This document shows, one piece after another, positions 23,705 through 32,905 of a DNA stretch of 64,000 bases (positions within the stretch are counted from its first letter, which is position 1; every line of letters starts with the position of its first letter). The notes under the pieces are model-generated. The model was not told the DNA's origin. It made no database searches and saw only the letters and a list, made by a program, of their open reading frames with translations. Made by a program: the position numbers and the translations under genes. The DNA comes from Paenibacillus sp. FSL M7-0420 (GTDB lineage Bacteria > Bacillota > Bacilli > Paenibacillales > Paenibacillaceae). The stretch lies in NCBI RefSeq assembly GCF_038002345.1, contig NZ_JBBOCJ010000001.1:3844001-3908000 (forward strand), in the 5' to 3' direction.

Positions 23705-24401
23705 GGAACAGTACCTCCTCAGCCAGGAAGACAGGACCGTCTGCGCAGGCTTTGCGTTGCCCGTCCTTGCAGGAGACGCTGCAGACCAGACAAGCGCCGA
23801 TTCCGCAGGCCATCCGGTTCTCCAGTGACAGATAGACGTCAGGGTGCTTACCCGCAGGATCTGGAGCGCTGCCCTTGAGCTGTGCAGCCTTCAGCATCGG
23901 ATGCGGGCCGCAGACGAAGATATGGTCATACGCCGAGAAATCCACGCTGTCCAGAATCAGTCCGCCTACATCAACGGTCAGCTCAGCAGCCAGAGGACGG
24001 AAGGCTTCTGTACGGAACGGCTCGCGGCTGAAGCCGAGATAGATATCACTCCCTGGAAGCTTCTGCGCACAATAATACAGCGGAGCAATTCCGATCCCCC
24101 CGCCCACTAACGCTACCTTACCTTCGACCTGCGGGAAGCCTGTGCCGAACGGTCCCTCCAGCTCCAGCGGATCGCCCGGATTCAGTCCGGCAAGGATCTC
24201 TGTTCCTTCACCTACTACGTGATACAAGAATTCAACACCGTTATCATTCACCTGATGTATGCTAAGCGGTCTGGACAGCAGCGGATAGGCTCCCCATGCC
24301 CGCAGCATGTAGAACTGACCCATCTCCCCGCTGTTCCCCCCTTCAACTGCCAGGTGGTACACTCCTTCAGCCAGCCGCTCATTACTAATCACCGTCGCCA
24401 C
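23697..24401 (-). CDS. pyrK: Dihydroorotate dehydrogenase B, electron-transfer subunit
   Basis: 234 residues from GTG 24401. GAAGGAG lies 9 bases before it and would overlap an alternative TTG at 24419. The ferredoxin-reductase-like fold shows the FAD motif [12 protein letters not shown] and NAD-binding [15 protein letters not shown]. The C-terminus binds a 2Fe-2S cluster through [13 protein letters not shown] and a further Cys in KACADGP. It carries electrons from the PyrD flavin to NAD. Coupled to pyrD by overlap. Confidence 0.95.
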   Translation of the reverse strand: MATVISNERLAEGVYHLAVEGGNSGEMGQFYMLRAWGAYPLLSRPLSIHQVNDNGVEFLYHVVGEGTEILAGLNPGDPLELEGPFGTGFPQVEGKVALVGGGIGIAPLYYCAQKLPGSDIYLGFSREPFRTEAFRPLAAELTVDVGGLILDSVDFSAYDHIFVCGPHPMLKAAQLKGSAPDPAGKHPDVYLSLENRMACGIGACLVCSVSCKDGQRKACADGPVFLAEEVLFHD

Positions 24402-24487
24402 GTTATCAAGCTCCTTCAAATTTAATCTTATTAACCATGCCTTAGAAGGAACTTAAAATCTGTGACATTATTCACAAATGATGCCCT

Positions 24488-25528
24488 CTATTTCTTATTC
24501 CAGATTCCGCGCAAATAAGGTACGGGCAGATCGGACGTATTAATTCCGCCCAGCGCCTCCGCAGCATGAAGTGCCCAGTACGGGTCACTGAGCATACCTC
24601 TGCCTACAGCTACCAGCTCTGCCTTCGCTTCCGTAATCACCGCCTGCGCTTCCTCATACGACTCCAGACGCCCGACTGCGATAACAGGAACCTGTAATCC
24701 GCTGCGTATGTATTCGGCAAGCCCCACCTGATAAGCCGGCCCCGCATTAGGGCCTCCATTCGAGCCTATCGGCCCTTCCCCGCCCGAGGATACATGGAAC
24801 AGGTCTACCCCTGCCTCCTTGTAGCGGCGGCAGAATTCCAGCGCATAAGCTTCATCATAACCGCCCTCGACGTATTCCTTGGCGGAGACCCGCATGATTA
24901 GCGGCATTTCAGCCGGCAGCACCTCACGCACCGCCTCCACCACTTGTTCCCCGAACAGGATAGGATCTTGGCCGTACTCATCATCCCTGACATTGGAGAG
25001 CGGGGAATGGAACTGGTGAATGAGGTATCCATGGGCTCCGTGCAGCTCGACGGTATCGAATCCCGCTTCAACCGCACGGCGCGCTGCTTCCCGGTAGGCG
25101 GTGATCAGCCCGGCGATCTCTTCACGGCTAAGCGCCTTGGGCATTGCATAGTTGCCGTCGAACGGAATCGCTGAAGGAGCAACCGGCGGGGCGGCATCGA
25201 CAGCTTTGCGACCGGCATGACCGAGCTGAATCGCTATCTTCGCTCCATAGGCATGAACGGCCTCCGTCAACTGCTTGTACGCCGGAATCTGTCCATCGTC
25301 CCAGATCCCCGTGTCCTGATTCGAGATCCGTCCGTCCGGATGAACCCCGCTCATCTCTACAATAATGAAGCCTGTTCCGCCGACCGCACGGCTGACATAA
25401 TGCACATGATGCCAATCCGTTGGAATACCGTCCTGCTTCTCAACCGCATACTGACACATTGGCGGCATAACCACGCGGTTCTTCAGGGTCAGAGCCTTCA
25501 GTTCATAAGGTGCAAACAAATCGGTCAT
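24488..25528 (-). CDS. namA: NADPH dehydrogenase, Old Yellow Enzyme family (YqjM/NamA-like)
   Basis: 346 residues, FMN TIM barrel. It shows the YqjM signatures: MPPMCQYAVEKQDG (the Cys tuning the flavin), the substrate-binding pair in ELHGAHGYLIHQFHSPLSN, and FMN contacts in VIAVGRL and ELVAVGRGMLSDPYW. It reduces activated C=C bonds in enones and nitro compounds, with NADPH. The ATG at 25528 follows GGAG at 6 bases; an upstream extension to 25651 has no domain support. Single gene, likely a detoxification enzyme. Confidence 0.93.
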   Translation of the reverse strand: MTDLFAPYELKALTLKNRVVMPPMCQYAVEKQDGIPTDWHHVHYVSRAVGGTGFIIVEMSGVHPDGRISNQDTGIWDDGQIPAYKQLTEAVHAYGAKIAIQLGHAGRKAVDAAPPVAPSAIPFDGNYAMPKALSREEIAGLITAYREAARRAVEAGFDTVELHGAHGYLIHQFHSPLSNVRDDEYGQDPILFGEQVVEAVREVLPAEMPLIMRVSAKEYVEGGYDEAYALEFCRRYKEAGVDLFHVSSGGEGPIGSNGGPNAGPAYQVGLAEYIRSGLQVPVIAVGRLESYEEAQAVITEAKAELVAVGRGMLSDPYWALHAAEALGGINTSDLPVPYLRGIWNKK

Positions 25529-25701
25529 TCTTGTCTCCATCCTTCCCGTATCTATGATCCATTTCAGTATACAACGATTTGCGGATGTGATAAATCTTTG
25601 AATGCTCCGCGGCCCGTAGGGCATAAATTCACGGCTGCATGGAAATAACAACCTTATATTCTAAACTAACCGGACCCGTGGTTGGAGGAGGCATCGTTCC
25701 G

Positions 25702-26598
25702 ATGAAACTGGTAAAATTCCGCCGCATTGTGCTGCTCATATCCGTCATTGCCCTGGCCCTGTCTGCACCGGCTGCGGAGCTTGTGTCTGTCTCTGCTGCA
25801 GCGGCAGATAGTCCTGCGCCAGTGCCGGCACAAGAGATCCTGCCATCTTCCCGGCCACAAGCTTCTATTGAAGAGGAAACGGCGATACCGGCGGGATCAG
25901 CGGCCTCCCAATCTTCAGTAAAGCGCCATAAAAAAAGCAAAGGCCTCTCCCTCAGCCAGCTGCTGCGCAAATACCCGGAGACCCTCAAGACCCAGGGTCC
26001 CCGCCGCAAAATGATCGCTCTCACCTTCGATGATGTGCCTGATCCGCGCTTCACCCCGCAGCTCCTGGATGTGCTGCGCAAATATAAAGTCAAAGCTACA
26101 TTCTTCGTGGTCGGCAGCCGTGCGGAGAAGCATCCCGCCCTGGTAGCCCGGATGATCCGCGAAGGCCATGCTATCGGCAATCACTCCTATAATCACCCCC
26201 AGTTCAGCAAGCTGAGTATGAATGCCTTCCGCATCCAGATTATCCGGACGGAGAATATTCTGCAGCTGCTGGCCGGATACAAGCCGAAGCTGATCCGCCC
26301 GCCGTATGGCGACATCAACGAGCCGCAGCTTAAATGGGCGAAGGCGCATGGCTATAAGCTGGTGAACTGGAACGTCGACTCGCTCGACTGGAGAGGACTG
26401 TCCAAAAATCAGGTCAAGCATAACATCCTCTCCCGGGCCGGCAGAGGGGCCATCATCCTTCAGCACGGGGGCGGCGGGAGGGGCAGCAATCTTCAGGGAA
26501 CATTGCAGGCCTTGCCCGAGATTATCAGCAATCTACGCCAGCGCGGATACAGCTTCGTAACCGTTCCCCAGATGCTCCAGGTCAGCAAGAGCAAATAG
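25702..26598 (+). CDS. Polysaccharide deacetylase (NodB domain), exported
   Basis: 298 residues. An N-terminal signal sequence (MKLVKFRRIVLLISVIALAL and following ALSAPAAEL) is followed by a Ser/Pro/Ala-rich linker. The NodB domain spans about 100-285: ALTFDDVPDPRF (catalytic base and metal Asp), NHSYNHP (metal His pair), RPPYGDIN, and LQHGGG near the end. It removes acetyl groups from peptidoglycan or other wall glycans. The ATG at 25702 follows GGAGGAGG; an in-frame ATG at 25639 is upstream. Confidence 0.93.
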   Translation: MKLVKFRRIVLLISVIALALSAPAAELVSVSAAAADSPAPVPAQEILPSSRPQASIEEETAIPAGSAASQSSVKRHKKSKGLSLSQLLRKYPETLKTQGPRRKMIALTFDDVPDPRFTPQLLDVLRKYKVKATFFVVGSRAEKHPALVARMIREGHAIGNHSYNHPQFSKLSMNAFRIQIIRTENILQLLAGYKPKLIRPPYGDINEPQLKWAKAHGYKLVNWNVDSLDWRGLSKNQVKHNILSRAGRGAIILQHGGGGRGSNLQGTLQALPEIISNLRQRGYSFVTVPQMLQVSKSK

Positions 26599-26620
26599 CC
26601 GCTTGATAAGCAGGGTAACA

Positions 26621-26667
26621 AAAAAGGAAACAAAACCGGCGGAAGCTGCCTGGTTTTGTTTCCTTTT
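26621..26667. terminator. Bidirectional terminator between convergent wall genes
   Basis: AAAAAGGAAACAAAACC and GGTTTTGTTTCCTTTT form a long, nearly perfect A/T-rich stem around about 14 bases. Both strands end in T-rich tails. It serves the deacetylase (plus) and the LysM/3D gene (minus). Confidence 0.9.
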
Positions 26668-26714
26668 CATTAATACTTGTTATGCTTGCAATGGTGCAAC
26701 TTATCATTATCGGT

Positions 26715-27398
26715 TTAATCAATAATATATAAATGTACATACTGATAACCGAAATTGGCTACAAAGCTCTGGCTGCCCGGAATAAAGATATCGATCCGGT
26801 TGCCCTTGATCGCACTTCCCATATCCGTGGCTGTAGCTACGAAGGCTTGCTTCGGAAGGCCCGGATGGGTATACCCGGTTACGAGCACCTTCGTTCCCAG
26901 CGGAATCACGCTCGGGTCAACGGCGATGGTTCCGAGCTTCAGCGTATTGCCGAAATAATCGACTGCGCCCCACTTGCCGTTCTCGCTGGCTGCCGAGGAA
27001 TAGGCGGAAGCCTTGACCTGCAGCACTTTGGCATAATTGAATTCTTTGCCCCAGGCTTGAACAGTGTTGGTTGCCGGCTGCACACTCAAGGCTTGAACTT
27101 CTGCAGCGTCCACAGCTTCTACTGAAGCTGCTGCCGTATTAGCTGCTGCCACAGTCTTGGCTTGAACATCACCCGGAATGGTGAATTTCAGCCCGGGATA
27201 GATATTTAGCGCTGAAATCTGCGGGTTCGCATTCATAAGCTCTTCTACACTTATGCCATAATGATTGGATAGAGTATAATAGGTTGTAGTCTCTCCAGCG
27301 ATATGTACGCTGTCGGCTTGAACGGGAGCTGCGTGAAGCAAGGTGCCGAGTCCCAGTACGGCCGCCAGGGCGGTGATGGCTCTGATCTTGAGTTTCAT
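26715..27398 (-). CDS. Secreted LysM and 3D-domain cell-wall protein (YocH/YabE-like)
   Basis: 227 residues. A signal peptide (to about residue 28, LGTLLHAAPVQAD) is followed by one LysM domain (about 33-75; YYTLSNHYGISVEELMNANP) that binds peptidoglycan, then an Ala-rich linker, and a C-terminal 3D domain (about 145-227) with AVDPSVIPLGTKVLV and TDMGSAIKGNRIDIFIP. The three Asp residues (ATDMGSAIKGNRID context) match the 3D catalytic fold. Such proteins are lytic transglycosylase-like wall hydrolases. RBS GAAGGAGG. Opposite direction to ppk. Confidence 0.93.
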   Translation of the reverse strand: MKLKIRAITALAAVLGLGTLLHAAPVQADSVHIAGETTTYYTLSNHYGISVEELMNANPQISALNIYPGLKFTIPGDVQAKTVAAANTAAASVEAVDAAEVQALSVQPATNTVQAWGKEFNYAKVLQVKASAYSSAASENGKWGAVDYFGNTLKLGTIAVDPSVIPLGTKVLVTGYTHPGLPKQAFVATATDMGSAIKGNRIDIFIPGSQSFVANFGYQYVHLYIID

Positions 27399-27595
27399 GA
27401 ATTGCCTCCTTCAATGGTGACGAGCGGTTTGTAAACTAACAGTAATGAATATATCACAACTTTGTAACCATTGGCTATGTTTTTGTGGATATTGGAAATA
27501 ATTAGCCCTAATAAAGCGTTATCAAGGATGCAAATATTACATATTCTTAATCATTATGAAGAGACTCTGCAGAATTATGCCATGTTTCCTGAATA

Positions 27596-27649
27596 TTCGC
27601 AAAAATTTTACACAGTTTTAACATTTCTCGCTTAAGCAAATAGTAGAAT
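27596..27649 (+). promoter_or_regulatory. PHO-box-like promoter of ppk
   Basis: Three six-base repeats at exact 11-base spacing: TTCGCA (27596), TTTACA (27607) and TTAACA (27618), matching the PhoP direct-repeat consensus TT(A/T/C)ACA, the last two well. A -10 box TAGAAT lies at 27644-27649, so the repeats occupy about -25 to -60. This is the layout of PhoP-activated promoters in Bacillus (family knowledge). Confidence 0.65.
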
Positions 27650-27697
27650 GAAAGAATACGATATCTTAACTAGACATTGAAGCAACTTGGAGGGTCC

Positions 27698-29818
27698 ATG
27701 AACGTGAATACAGATGAGAAAAAAATCAACAATATCAGTCCTGCAACAGCCTATCTTAACCGTGACCTCAGCTGGATCGAGTTCAACCGCCGGGTGCTCG
27801 GCGAGGCACAGGACCCGGAGAACCCGCTGATTGAGCGGGCCAAATTCCTGGCCATTGTGTCCAGTAACCTGGATGAGTTCATCAGTGTCCGGGTAGCGGG
27901 CATCCAGGATCAGATCCGGGCGGGATATACCAAAAAAGATTTTACCGGCTACACGCCCTCCGGCCTCTATAAACGCCTCAGCAAACGGGTGACCAAAATC
28001 GTCGCCGACCAGTACCGCACCTTTAAGGATATTTCACGCAGCCTGCACAAAGAGGGCATCGTGTTCGTTGATTATGAAGACTTGACACCGGCACAGGAGC
28101 TGTCGGTTGAGGAATACTACCGTGATATTATTTTCCCTGTGCTGACTCCGATGGCTGTGGACCAGAGCCGTCCGTTCCCGCTGGTTCACAGCCAATTCAT
28201 CTATCTGGCTGTCGTGCTGACACGCAAGGACAGCCAGGAGGATGAGCCTTACTTCGCCATTCTGCAGATTCCGTCCAATCTGCCGCGCTGCATTCCCTTG
28301 CCGCACCGCTCGAACAGCAAAAAACGGCAATTCGTATTCATTGAAGATGTGATCCGCCATCATATTCAGACCTTATTCAGCGGTTATGATCCGGTAGCTG
28401 TCAGCGAATTCCGCCTGACCCGCAACTCCGACCTGACGATAGATGAAGAAGGCGCGGAGGATCTGCTGGAGGAGATTGAGAAGGAGCTCCGCAAACGCCG
28501 CCGTGGTGTGCCTGCCCGTCTGGAGGTCCAGAAAGGCATCCATCCCTATGCACTGGAGCAGCTTCAGGCTGAATTCGAGCTGGAGGACTTCCTCTTCGAA
28601 ATTGAAGGTCCGCTTGATCTCGGGTTCCTGCGCAGCTTCACCAGCAGTCTGAAGGGCTTCAGCTATCTGCTCAATCCGCCTGTCGAGCCGATGTATCCGG
28701 CAGAATTCGATGAGAATGAGGATTTCTTCGAGGTGCTGAGCAGCCGTGATGTGCTGGTCTATCATCCGTACGAATCCTTCGATGCGATGACGGATTTCAT
28801 TATCCAGGCCTCCGAGGATGAGCAAGTGATGGCGATCAAAATGACGCTGTACCGGGTCAGCGGCAATTCTCCGCTGATCACTGCCCTCGCCAACGCGGCC
28901 GAGTCCGGCAAGCAGGTTACGGTAGTCGTGGAGCTGAAGGCCCGCTTCGATGAGGAACGCAACATCGCCTGGGCGCGTAAGCTGGAGCAGTCCGGCTGCC
29001 ACGTGGTCTACGGTCTCGTCGGCCTCAAGACCCATGCCAAGGTGACGCTGATCGTCCGCCAGGAAGGCTCAGAGCTGCGCCGTTATGTTCATGTGGGAAC
29101 AGGCAACTATAATGACAGCACGGCCAAGGCCTATACCGACCTTAGCCTGTTCACCGCCAATCATGAGATTGGCCTGGATGCGTCAGAGCTGTTCAATCAG
29201 ATGACAGGCTACTCTGCCAATTACAACTGGAACTCCTTCATCGTAGCACCGACCAATATGAGTCTGTCGCTCCAGAAGCTGATTCTGCGTGAGGCGGAGC
29301 ATGCCGCCGCAGGCCGTCCTGCCCGGATTATCGCCAAGATGAACTCTCTGTCGAACCAGGAGGTTATTGATTATCTGTACAGCGCGGCCCAGGCGGGAGT
29401 GTCTATCGACCTGATCGTCCGGGGAGTCTGCTGTCTGCGTCCGGGAATTGAAGGCCTCAGTGAGCGCATTACGGTCCGCAGCATTGTGGACCGCTTCCTG
29501 GAGCATTCACGCATCTATTACTTCGAGAACGGCGGCGATCCCGAGGTCTACCTGTCCAGTGCCGACTGGATGACACGTAACCTGACCCGGCGGATCGAGC
29601 TGATGTGTCCGGTGAAGGATAGCAGTATCCGCGATCAGATTGTCAAGATTCTGGAGCTGTCGCTGATGGACAATGTCAAATCCAGCTTCCTTCAGCCCAA
29701 CGGATATTATGAACGGATCGACGACAAAAAGGCCCCGCTCCGGAGCCAGTTCGCCGCTATGGATGTTACCCGCTGGAAGGGAAGCCGAGCTTTACCTTCA
29801 CCGACCAAGCATTCCTGA
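27698..29818 (+). CDS. ppk1: Polyphosphate kinase 1
   Basis: 706 residues, the usual length. Domain order N, H, C1, C2 is intact: YLNRDLSWIEFNRRVL at the N-terminus, the phosphorylated His at about 446 (GLKTHAKVTLIVR), the second His at about 603 (RFLEHSRIYYF) and GTGNYND between them. It makes polyphosphate from ATP, reversibly. ATG 27698 follows GGAGG closely; an upstream TTG at 27677 is less likely. Its 3' end overlaps the opposing ppx gene by 53 bases. Confidence 0.97.
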   Translation: MNVNTDEKKINNISPATAYLNRDLSWIEFNRRVLGEAQDPENPLIERAKFLAIVSSNLDEFISVRVAGIQDQIRAGYTKKDFTGYTPSGLYKRLSKRVTKIVADQYRTFKDISRSLHKEGIVFVDYEDLTPAQELSVEEYYRDIIFPVLTPMAVDQSRPFPLVHSQFIYLAVVLTRKDSQEDEPYFAILQIPSNLPRCIPLPHRSNSKKRQFVFIEDVIRHHIQTLFSGYDPVAVSEFRLTRNSDLTIDEEGAEDLLEEIEKELRKRRRGVPARLEVQKGIHPYALEQLQAEFELEDFLFEIEGPLDLGFLRSFTSSLKGFSYLLNPPVEPMYPAEFDENEDFFEVLSSRDVLVYHPYESFDAMTDFIIQASEDEQVMAIKMTLYRVSGNSPLITALANAAESGKQVTVVVELKARFDEERNIAWARKLEQSGCHVVYGLVGLKTHAKVTLIVRQEGSELRRYVHVGTGNYNDSTAKAYTDLSLFTANHEIGLDASELFNQMTGYSANYNWNSFIVAPTNMSLSLQKLILREAEHAAAGRPARIIAKMNSLSNQEVIDYLYSAAQAGVSIDLIVRGVCCLRPGIEGLSERITVRSIVDRFLEHSRIYYFENGGDPEVYLSSADWMTRNLTRRIELMCPVKDSSIRDQIVKILELSLMDNVKSSFLQPNGYYERIDDKKAPLRSQFAAMDVTRWKGSRALPSPTKHS

Positions 29819-31292
29819 AGGCTTTGAGTGCATTCTCAATGTCCTCCAGGCCGATCAGCACTTGTCCGCCCTGAAGCTCCAGATCCAGCGTATGATTATG
29901 CAGACGGGACTTCAGCCCGCTGACAATGCCGATCTCGGTGCTGTCCAGCGCAATGCTTAACTGCACTAATGTACCCAGCTTATGAATCCATTCCTCGTCG
30001 GAAGGCAGCAAAATGTCCTTATGCATCAGGGACAGCTTCTGCTTCCGGCTTTTTGTGCTGTAGGAAGCGATATACGCGCTAAGAATCAGCTGGCGGTGCG
30101 TCAGTCCCCGGATGGGTGAATTCATCAGCCAGTAGTGGGTGTGCCGCTTGGATTGATAATAGTTAATGTTAGAGCCTGTCCGGTGCAGCATAATCGCCAC
30201 ATAGACCAGCATCTCCTGCTCCTCCCGGTTCCCTTCCCGCTCAAAGGCCCCCAGCAGACTCAGCGCCAGCTTGTTGATATGGTCGAGATGCCGCTTGGAG
30301 GTACGGATATCGAAGCGGATAATGGTATCCAGACTGTACTCCAGCGCGCTGTCACGCACCGGCTGCTCCGGCTCCAGCAGATCATGCAGCATGCCCTCAC
30401 GCAGGCCTTCGCCGCTGATCAGCGCCCGGCTGGCACCAATGTAATGATAGACGGTATGGAAAATAATCAGCCCGGACACGATGATATCCGCCCGGCTTTT
30501 GGACAGCCCGTCCAGGTCCTTGCGCTTCTCAAACGAAGTAGCAGGCAGAACCTCCATGAACCGTTCGATCGTCTCGTGCTCCAGCGCGTAACCATGGGAA
30601 TTAGGCAGCGAATAATCGCGGTTCCTCTGATCGAGCTTAGCCAGTGAGCGAAGCGTTCCTCCCAGCCCGTATAGCGGAAGTCCTGTGCCCGTCGATAGCC
30701 AGTCATGCTCCACCAGCCTGCCGGTTACGTATAATTGCAGCTTGCGGATCTGATCCGCATTCCAGTTGCCGCCCTGGCTGAACATCTGATTGGTGTTGAC
30801 CGCACCGAAAGGGAAAGAAATACTCTGCTGATAACGCCGTCCGCGGAATAAGGTAACCTCGGTACTGCCCCCGCCGATATCAATCACGAAGCCATCCTGG
30901 ACGTCAAAAGCATTAATCACCCCAAGGAAGCCGAAATACGCCTCCTGATATCCGCTGACCACCTCAATCCGAATCGACGAGGCCTCTGACAGATAGCTGA
31001 TGATCTCCGCTGAGTTCGCTGCATTCCGGATGGCGGCGGTGGCGCCTGCGCGGATTCTCTCTACTTCAAAATCATCACAAATCTCCTTGAACTGCTGAAG
31101 AACAGGTATGATCGTATCCATATCCTTCTTCTCCAGCCTGCCCTCCTTCGTAATCTTCTCGCTCAAACGGGCAGAGTACTTACATTCCTTGATGATTTTG
31201 TAGCCGCCTGCCTGCGTCGTGTCATAAATTACAAGCCGTATAGAGTTGGAACCAATATCAATAATGCCGATCCGGCAAAGATCATCTCTCAT
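29766..31292 (-). CDS. ppx: Exopolyphosphatase, Ppx/GppA family
   Basis: 508 residues. ASKHA-fold phosphate loops: IGIIDIGSNSIRLVIYD near the N-terminus and FVIDIGGGSTEVTLF near 150, plus the family's SGEGLREGML. A C-terminal HD-like helical domain follows (about 320-500). It hydrolyses polyphosphate from the end, or pppGpp. ATG 31292 has AAAAGGAG 9 bases upstream and is preferred over 31325. Tail to tail with ppk, so the two enzymes of polyP synthesis and breakdown are linked but separately promoted. Confidence 0.95.
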   Translation of the reverse strand: MRDDLCRIGIIDIGSNSIRLVIYDTTQAGGYKIIKECKYSARLSEKITKEGRLEKKDMDTIIPVLQQFKEICDDFEVERIRAGATAAIRNAANSAEIISYLSEASSIRIEVVSGYQEAYFGFLGVINAFDVQDGFVIDIGGGSTEVTLFRGRRYQQSISFPFGAVNTNQMFSQGGNWNADQIRKLQLYVTGRLVEHDWLSTGTGLPLYGLGGTLRSLAKLDQRNRDYSLPNSHGYALEHETIERFMEVLPATSFEKRKDLDGLSKSRADIIVSGLIIFHTVYHYIGASRALISGEGLREGMLHDLLEPEQPVRDSALEYSLDTIIRFDIRTSKRHLDHINKLALSLLGAFEREGNREEQEMLVYVAIMLHRTGSNINYYQSKRHTHYWLMNSPIRGLTHRQLILSAYIASYSTKSRKQKLSLMHKDILLPSDEEWIHKLGTLVQLSIALDSTEIGIVSGLKSRLHNHTLDLELQGGQVLIGLEDIENALKAFRNAWSVKVKLGFPSSG

Positions 31293-31331
31293 CTGTATGT
31301 ACTCCTTTTCAAGTAGATTGATCATTTGTAT

Positions 31332-31360
31332 ACTATATCACCCATTGTGCACTCCGCCAA
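31332..31360 (-). promoter_or_regulatory. SigA-type promoter of ppx
   Basis: Minus strand TTGGCG (31355-31360), a 17-base spacer, then TATAGT (31332-31337), about 40 bases before the ppx ATG. The -35 abuts the terminator of the neighbouring ABC operon. Confidence 0.65.
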
Positions 31361-31364
31361 AATA

Positions 31365-31391
31365 AAATAACCCCATATGGTGGGGTTATTT
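31365..31391 (-). terminator. Terminator of amino-acid ABC operon
   Basis: AAATAACCCCA and TGGGGTTATTT form an 11-bp stem with a 5-base loop; the minus-strand transcript continues into TTATTTTATTTT. It isolates the ABC operon from ppx. Confidence 0.9.
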
Positions 31392-31401
31392 AACCAGCCT
31401 T

Positions 31402-32124
31402 CTATAATACCTTGCTGAGAAAATCGCGTGTGCGGGCATGCTTGGGATGACCGAACACCTCTGCCGGTGTCCCCTGCTCCACAATCACTCCGCCGTCCAT
31501 GAACAGGATCCGGTCCCCCACTTCACGGGCAAAGCCCATCTCGTGCGTTACAATCACCATCGTCATACCGCCCACGGCCAGCTGCTTCATAACCTCCAGC
31601 ACTTCACCGACCATCTCCGGGTCCAGCGCCGAGGTCGGCTCGTCGAACAGCATGACATGCGGCTGCATGGCCAGCGCCCGGGCGATTGCGATCCGCTGCT
31701 TCTGTCCGCCGGAGAGCTGGGCCGGATAAGCATCGCGCTTGTCTTCAAGGCCTACCGTTCGCAGCAGCTCCATCGCGTACTTCTCCGCCTCGGCAGCCTG
31801 CTGCTTCTTCACCTTGAGCGGGGCGAGCATAATGTTCTGCAGCACGGATTTGTGCGGGAACAGGTTGAATTGCTGGAACACCATCCCCATTTTCTCACGG
31901 GTCATGTTGATGTCATGGCGCTTCGCGGTAATGGATTCACCCTCGAAGCTGATCTCCCCGCCTGTGGGCTGCTCCAGCAGGTTCAGGCAGCGCAGAAAGG
32001 TGCTTTTACCCGATCCGCTGGGACCGATGACAACAACGACCTCTCCCTTGTGAATATTCAGATCAATGCCCTTCAGGATCTCCAGCTTCCCAAAGCTCTT
32101 CCGCAGGTTCTTAACCTCGATCAT
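31402..32124 (-). CDS. Polar amino-acid ABC transporter ATPase (GlnQ-like)
   Basis: 240 residues. Complete ABC signature set: Walker [11 protein letters not shown]-loop ([12 protein letters not shown]), LSGGQKQR signature, Walker [14 protein letters not shown] and H-loop VTHEMGFA. The ending region ([19 protein letters not shown]) is typical of GlnQ-type proteins. Overlaps the permease gene by 14 bases, with GGAGG 10 bases before its ATG. Drives uptake of a polar amino acid such as Gln, Glu or cystine; specificity is not clear. Confidence 0.96.
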   Translation of the reverse strand: MIEVKNLRKSFGKLEILKGIDLNIHKGEVVVVIGPSGSGKSTFLRCLNLLEQPTGGEISFEGESITAKRHDINMTREKMGMVFQQFNLFPHKSVLQNIMLAPLKVKKQQAAEAEKYAMELLRTVGLEDKRDAYPAQLSGGQKQRIAIARALAMQPHVMLFDEPTSALDPEMVGEVLEVMKQLAVGGMTMVIVTHEMGFAREVGDRILFMDGGVIVEQGTPAEVFGHPKHARTRDFLSKVL

Positions 32125-32770
32125 CCGTGTTCAGCCTCCGTTCCAATATACCCAGCAGCTTGGATAGTGTGAATGTTAGTACGAAATACATGACCGCAAT
32201 CACAAGCAGCGGACTAAGTCCTTCATAAGTAATGGTGGTTATTGTTCTGGCTTGGAACAGCAGATCCGCTACACCAATCATCGATACGATAGAGGACTCC
32301 TTAATAATTGTAATGAATTCGTTGCCGATGGCAGGCAATACATTCTTCAATGCCTGCGGCAAAATGATGTAACGCATGGTCATACCCTGCTTCATTCCGA
32401 GTGAACGAGCCGCCTCCATCTGGCCGCGGTCCACCCCTTGAATTCCGGCACGGAAAATCTCAGCCAGATATGCGGAGCTGTTAATCGTAAGTGTGATCGC
32501 ACCCGACTGAATCGGGGACAGCGAAATACCAAACTCCGGCAGGCCGTAGTGAATCAGAAACAATTGCACCAGCATCGGCGTCCCGCGTAAGAACTCCACC
32601 CATGCGGTGGCAATAAAGCGCAGAATTCTCCATTTGGACATCCGCAGGAGCGAAACCAGGATGCCTAGTACGAAACCGAAGAATACCCCCAGCACCGCAA
32701 GCAGCAGTGTGTACTGCAGACCGGATAAGAATAAATTGCGGTACTCATAAGCCATATCGAATATATTCAT
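32111..32770 (-). CDS. Polar amino-acid ABC transporter permease (GlnP/HisM-like)
   Basis: 219 residues with about five membrane helices. The family EAA loop is seen as [20 protein letters not shown], followed by [13 protein letters not shown] 32770 lies 10 bases after GAGGAGGG; an in-frame TTG at 32779 almost touches it. It is flanked upstream by a terminator-like hairpin separating it from the binding protein and downstream overlaps the ATPase gene. A single permease gene implies a homodimeric channel. Confidence 0.95.
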   Translation of the reverse strand: MNIFDMAYEYRNLFLSGLQYTLLLAVLGVFFGFVLGILVSLLRMSKWRILRFIATAWVEFLRGTPMLVQLFLIHYGLPEFGISLSPIQSGAITLTINSSAYLAEIFRAGIQGVDRGQMEAARSLGMKQGMTMRYIILPQALKNVLPAIGNEFITIIKESSIVSMIGVADLLFQARTITTITYEGLSPLLVIAVMYFVLTFTLSKLLGILERRLNTDDRG

Positions 32771-32791
32771 TGCCCTCAAACCCTCCTCTTC

Positions 32792-32829
32792 TCAAAAAAA
32801 TAGAAAACGGCGGATCACCGCCATTTTCT
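32792..32829 (-). terminator. Terminator-like attenuator between binding protein and permease
   Basis: On the minus strand AGAAAATGGCGG pairs with CCGCCGTTTTCT (one mismatch) around TGAT and is followed by ATTTTTTT. Since the transporter needs all genes downstream, this should act as a leaky terminator that gives excess binding protein. Confidence 0.85.
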
Positions 32830-32846
32830 GCATGGTAGAGCATGAT

Positions 32847-32864
32847 CCCGCAGCCGGCTGCGGG
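32847..32864. repeat. Perfect 18-bp palindrome
   Basis: CCCGCAGCCGGCTGCGGG, fully self-complementary, 41 bases after the stop of the binding-protein gene. It could fold without a loop only as a cruciform or dimer; probably assists the neighbouring hairpin. Confidence 0.6.
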
Positions 32865-32905
32865 CTTATCTTGATCTCCGCTAACCGTATATGCGGCTTC
32901 GCGTG

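Noticed and set aside
27430..27446. Possible WalR box TGTAAA-N5-AGTAAT near the LysM/3D gene start
   Set aside because: Second half-site lacks the leading T, and the repeat is in the opposite orientation to the gene and too close to its start. Only suggestive.
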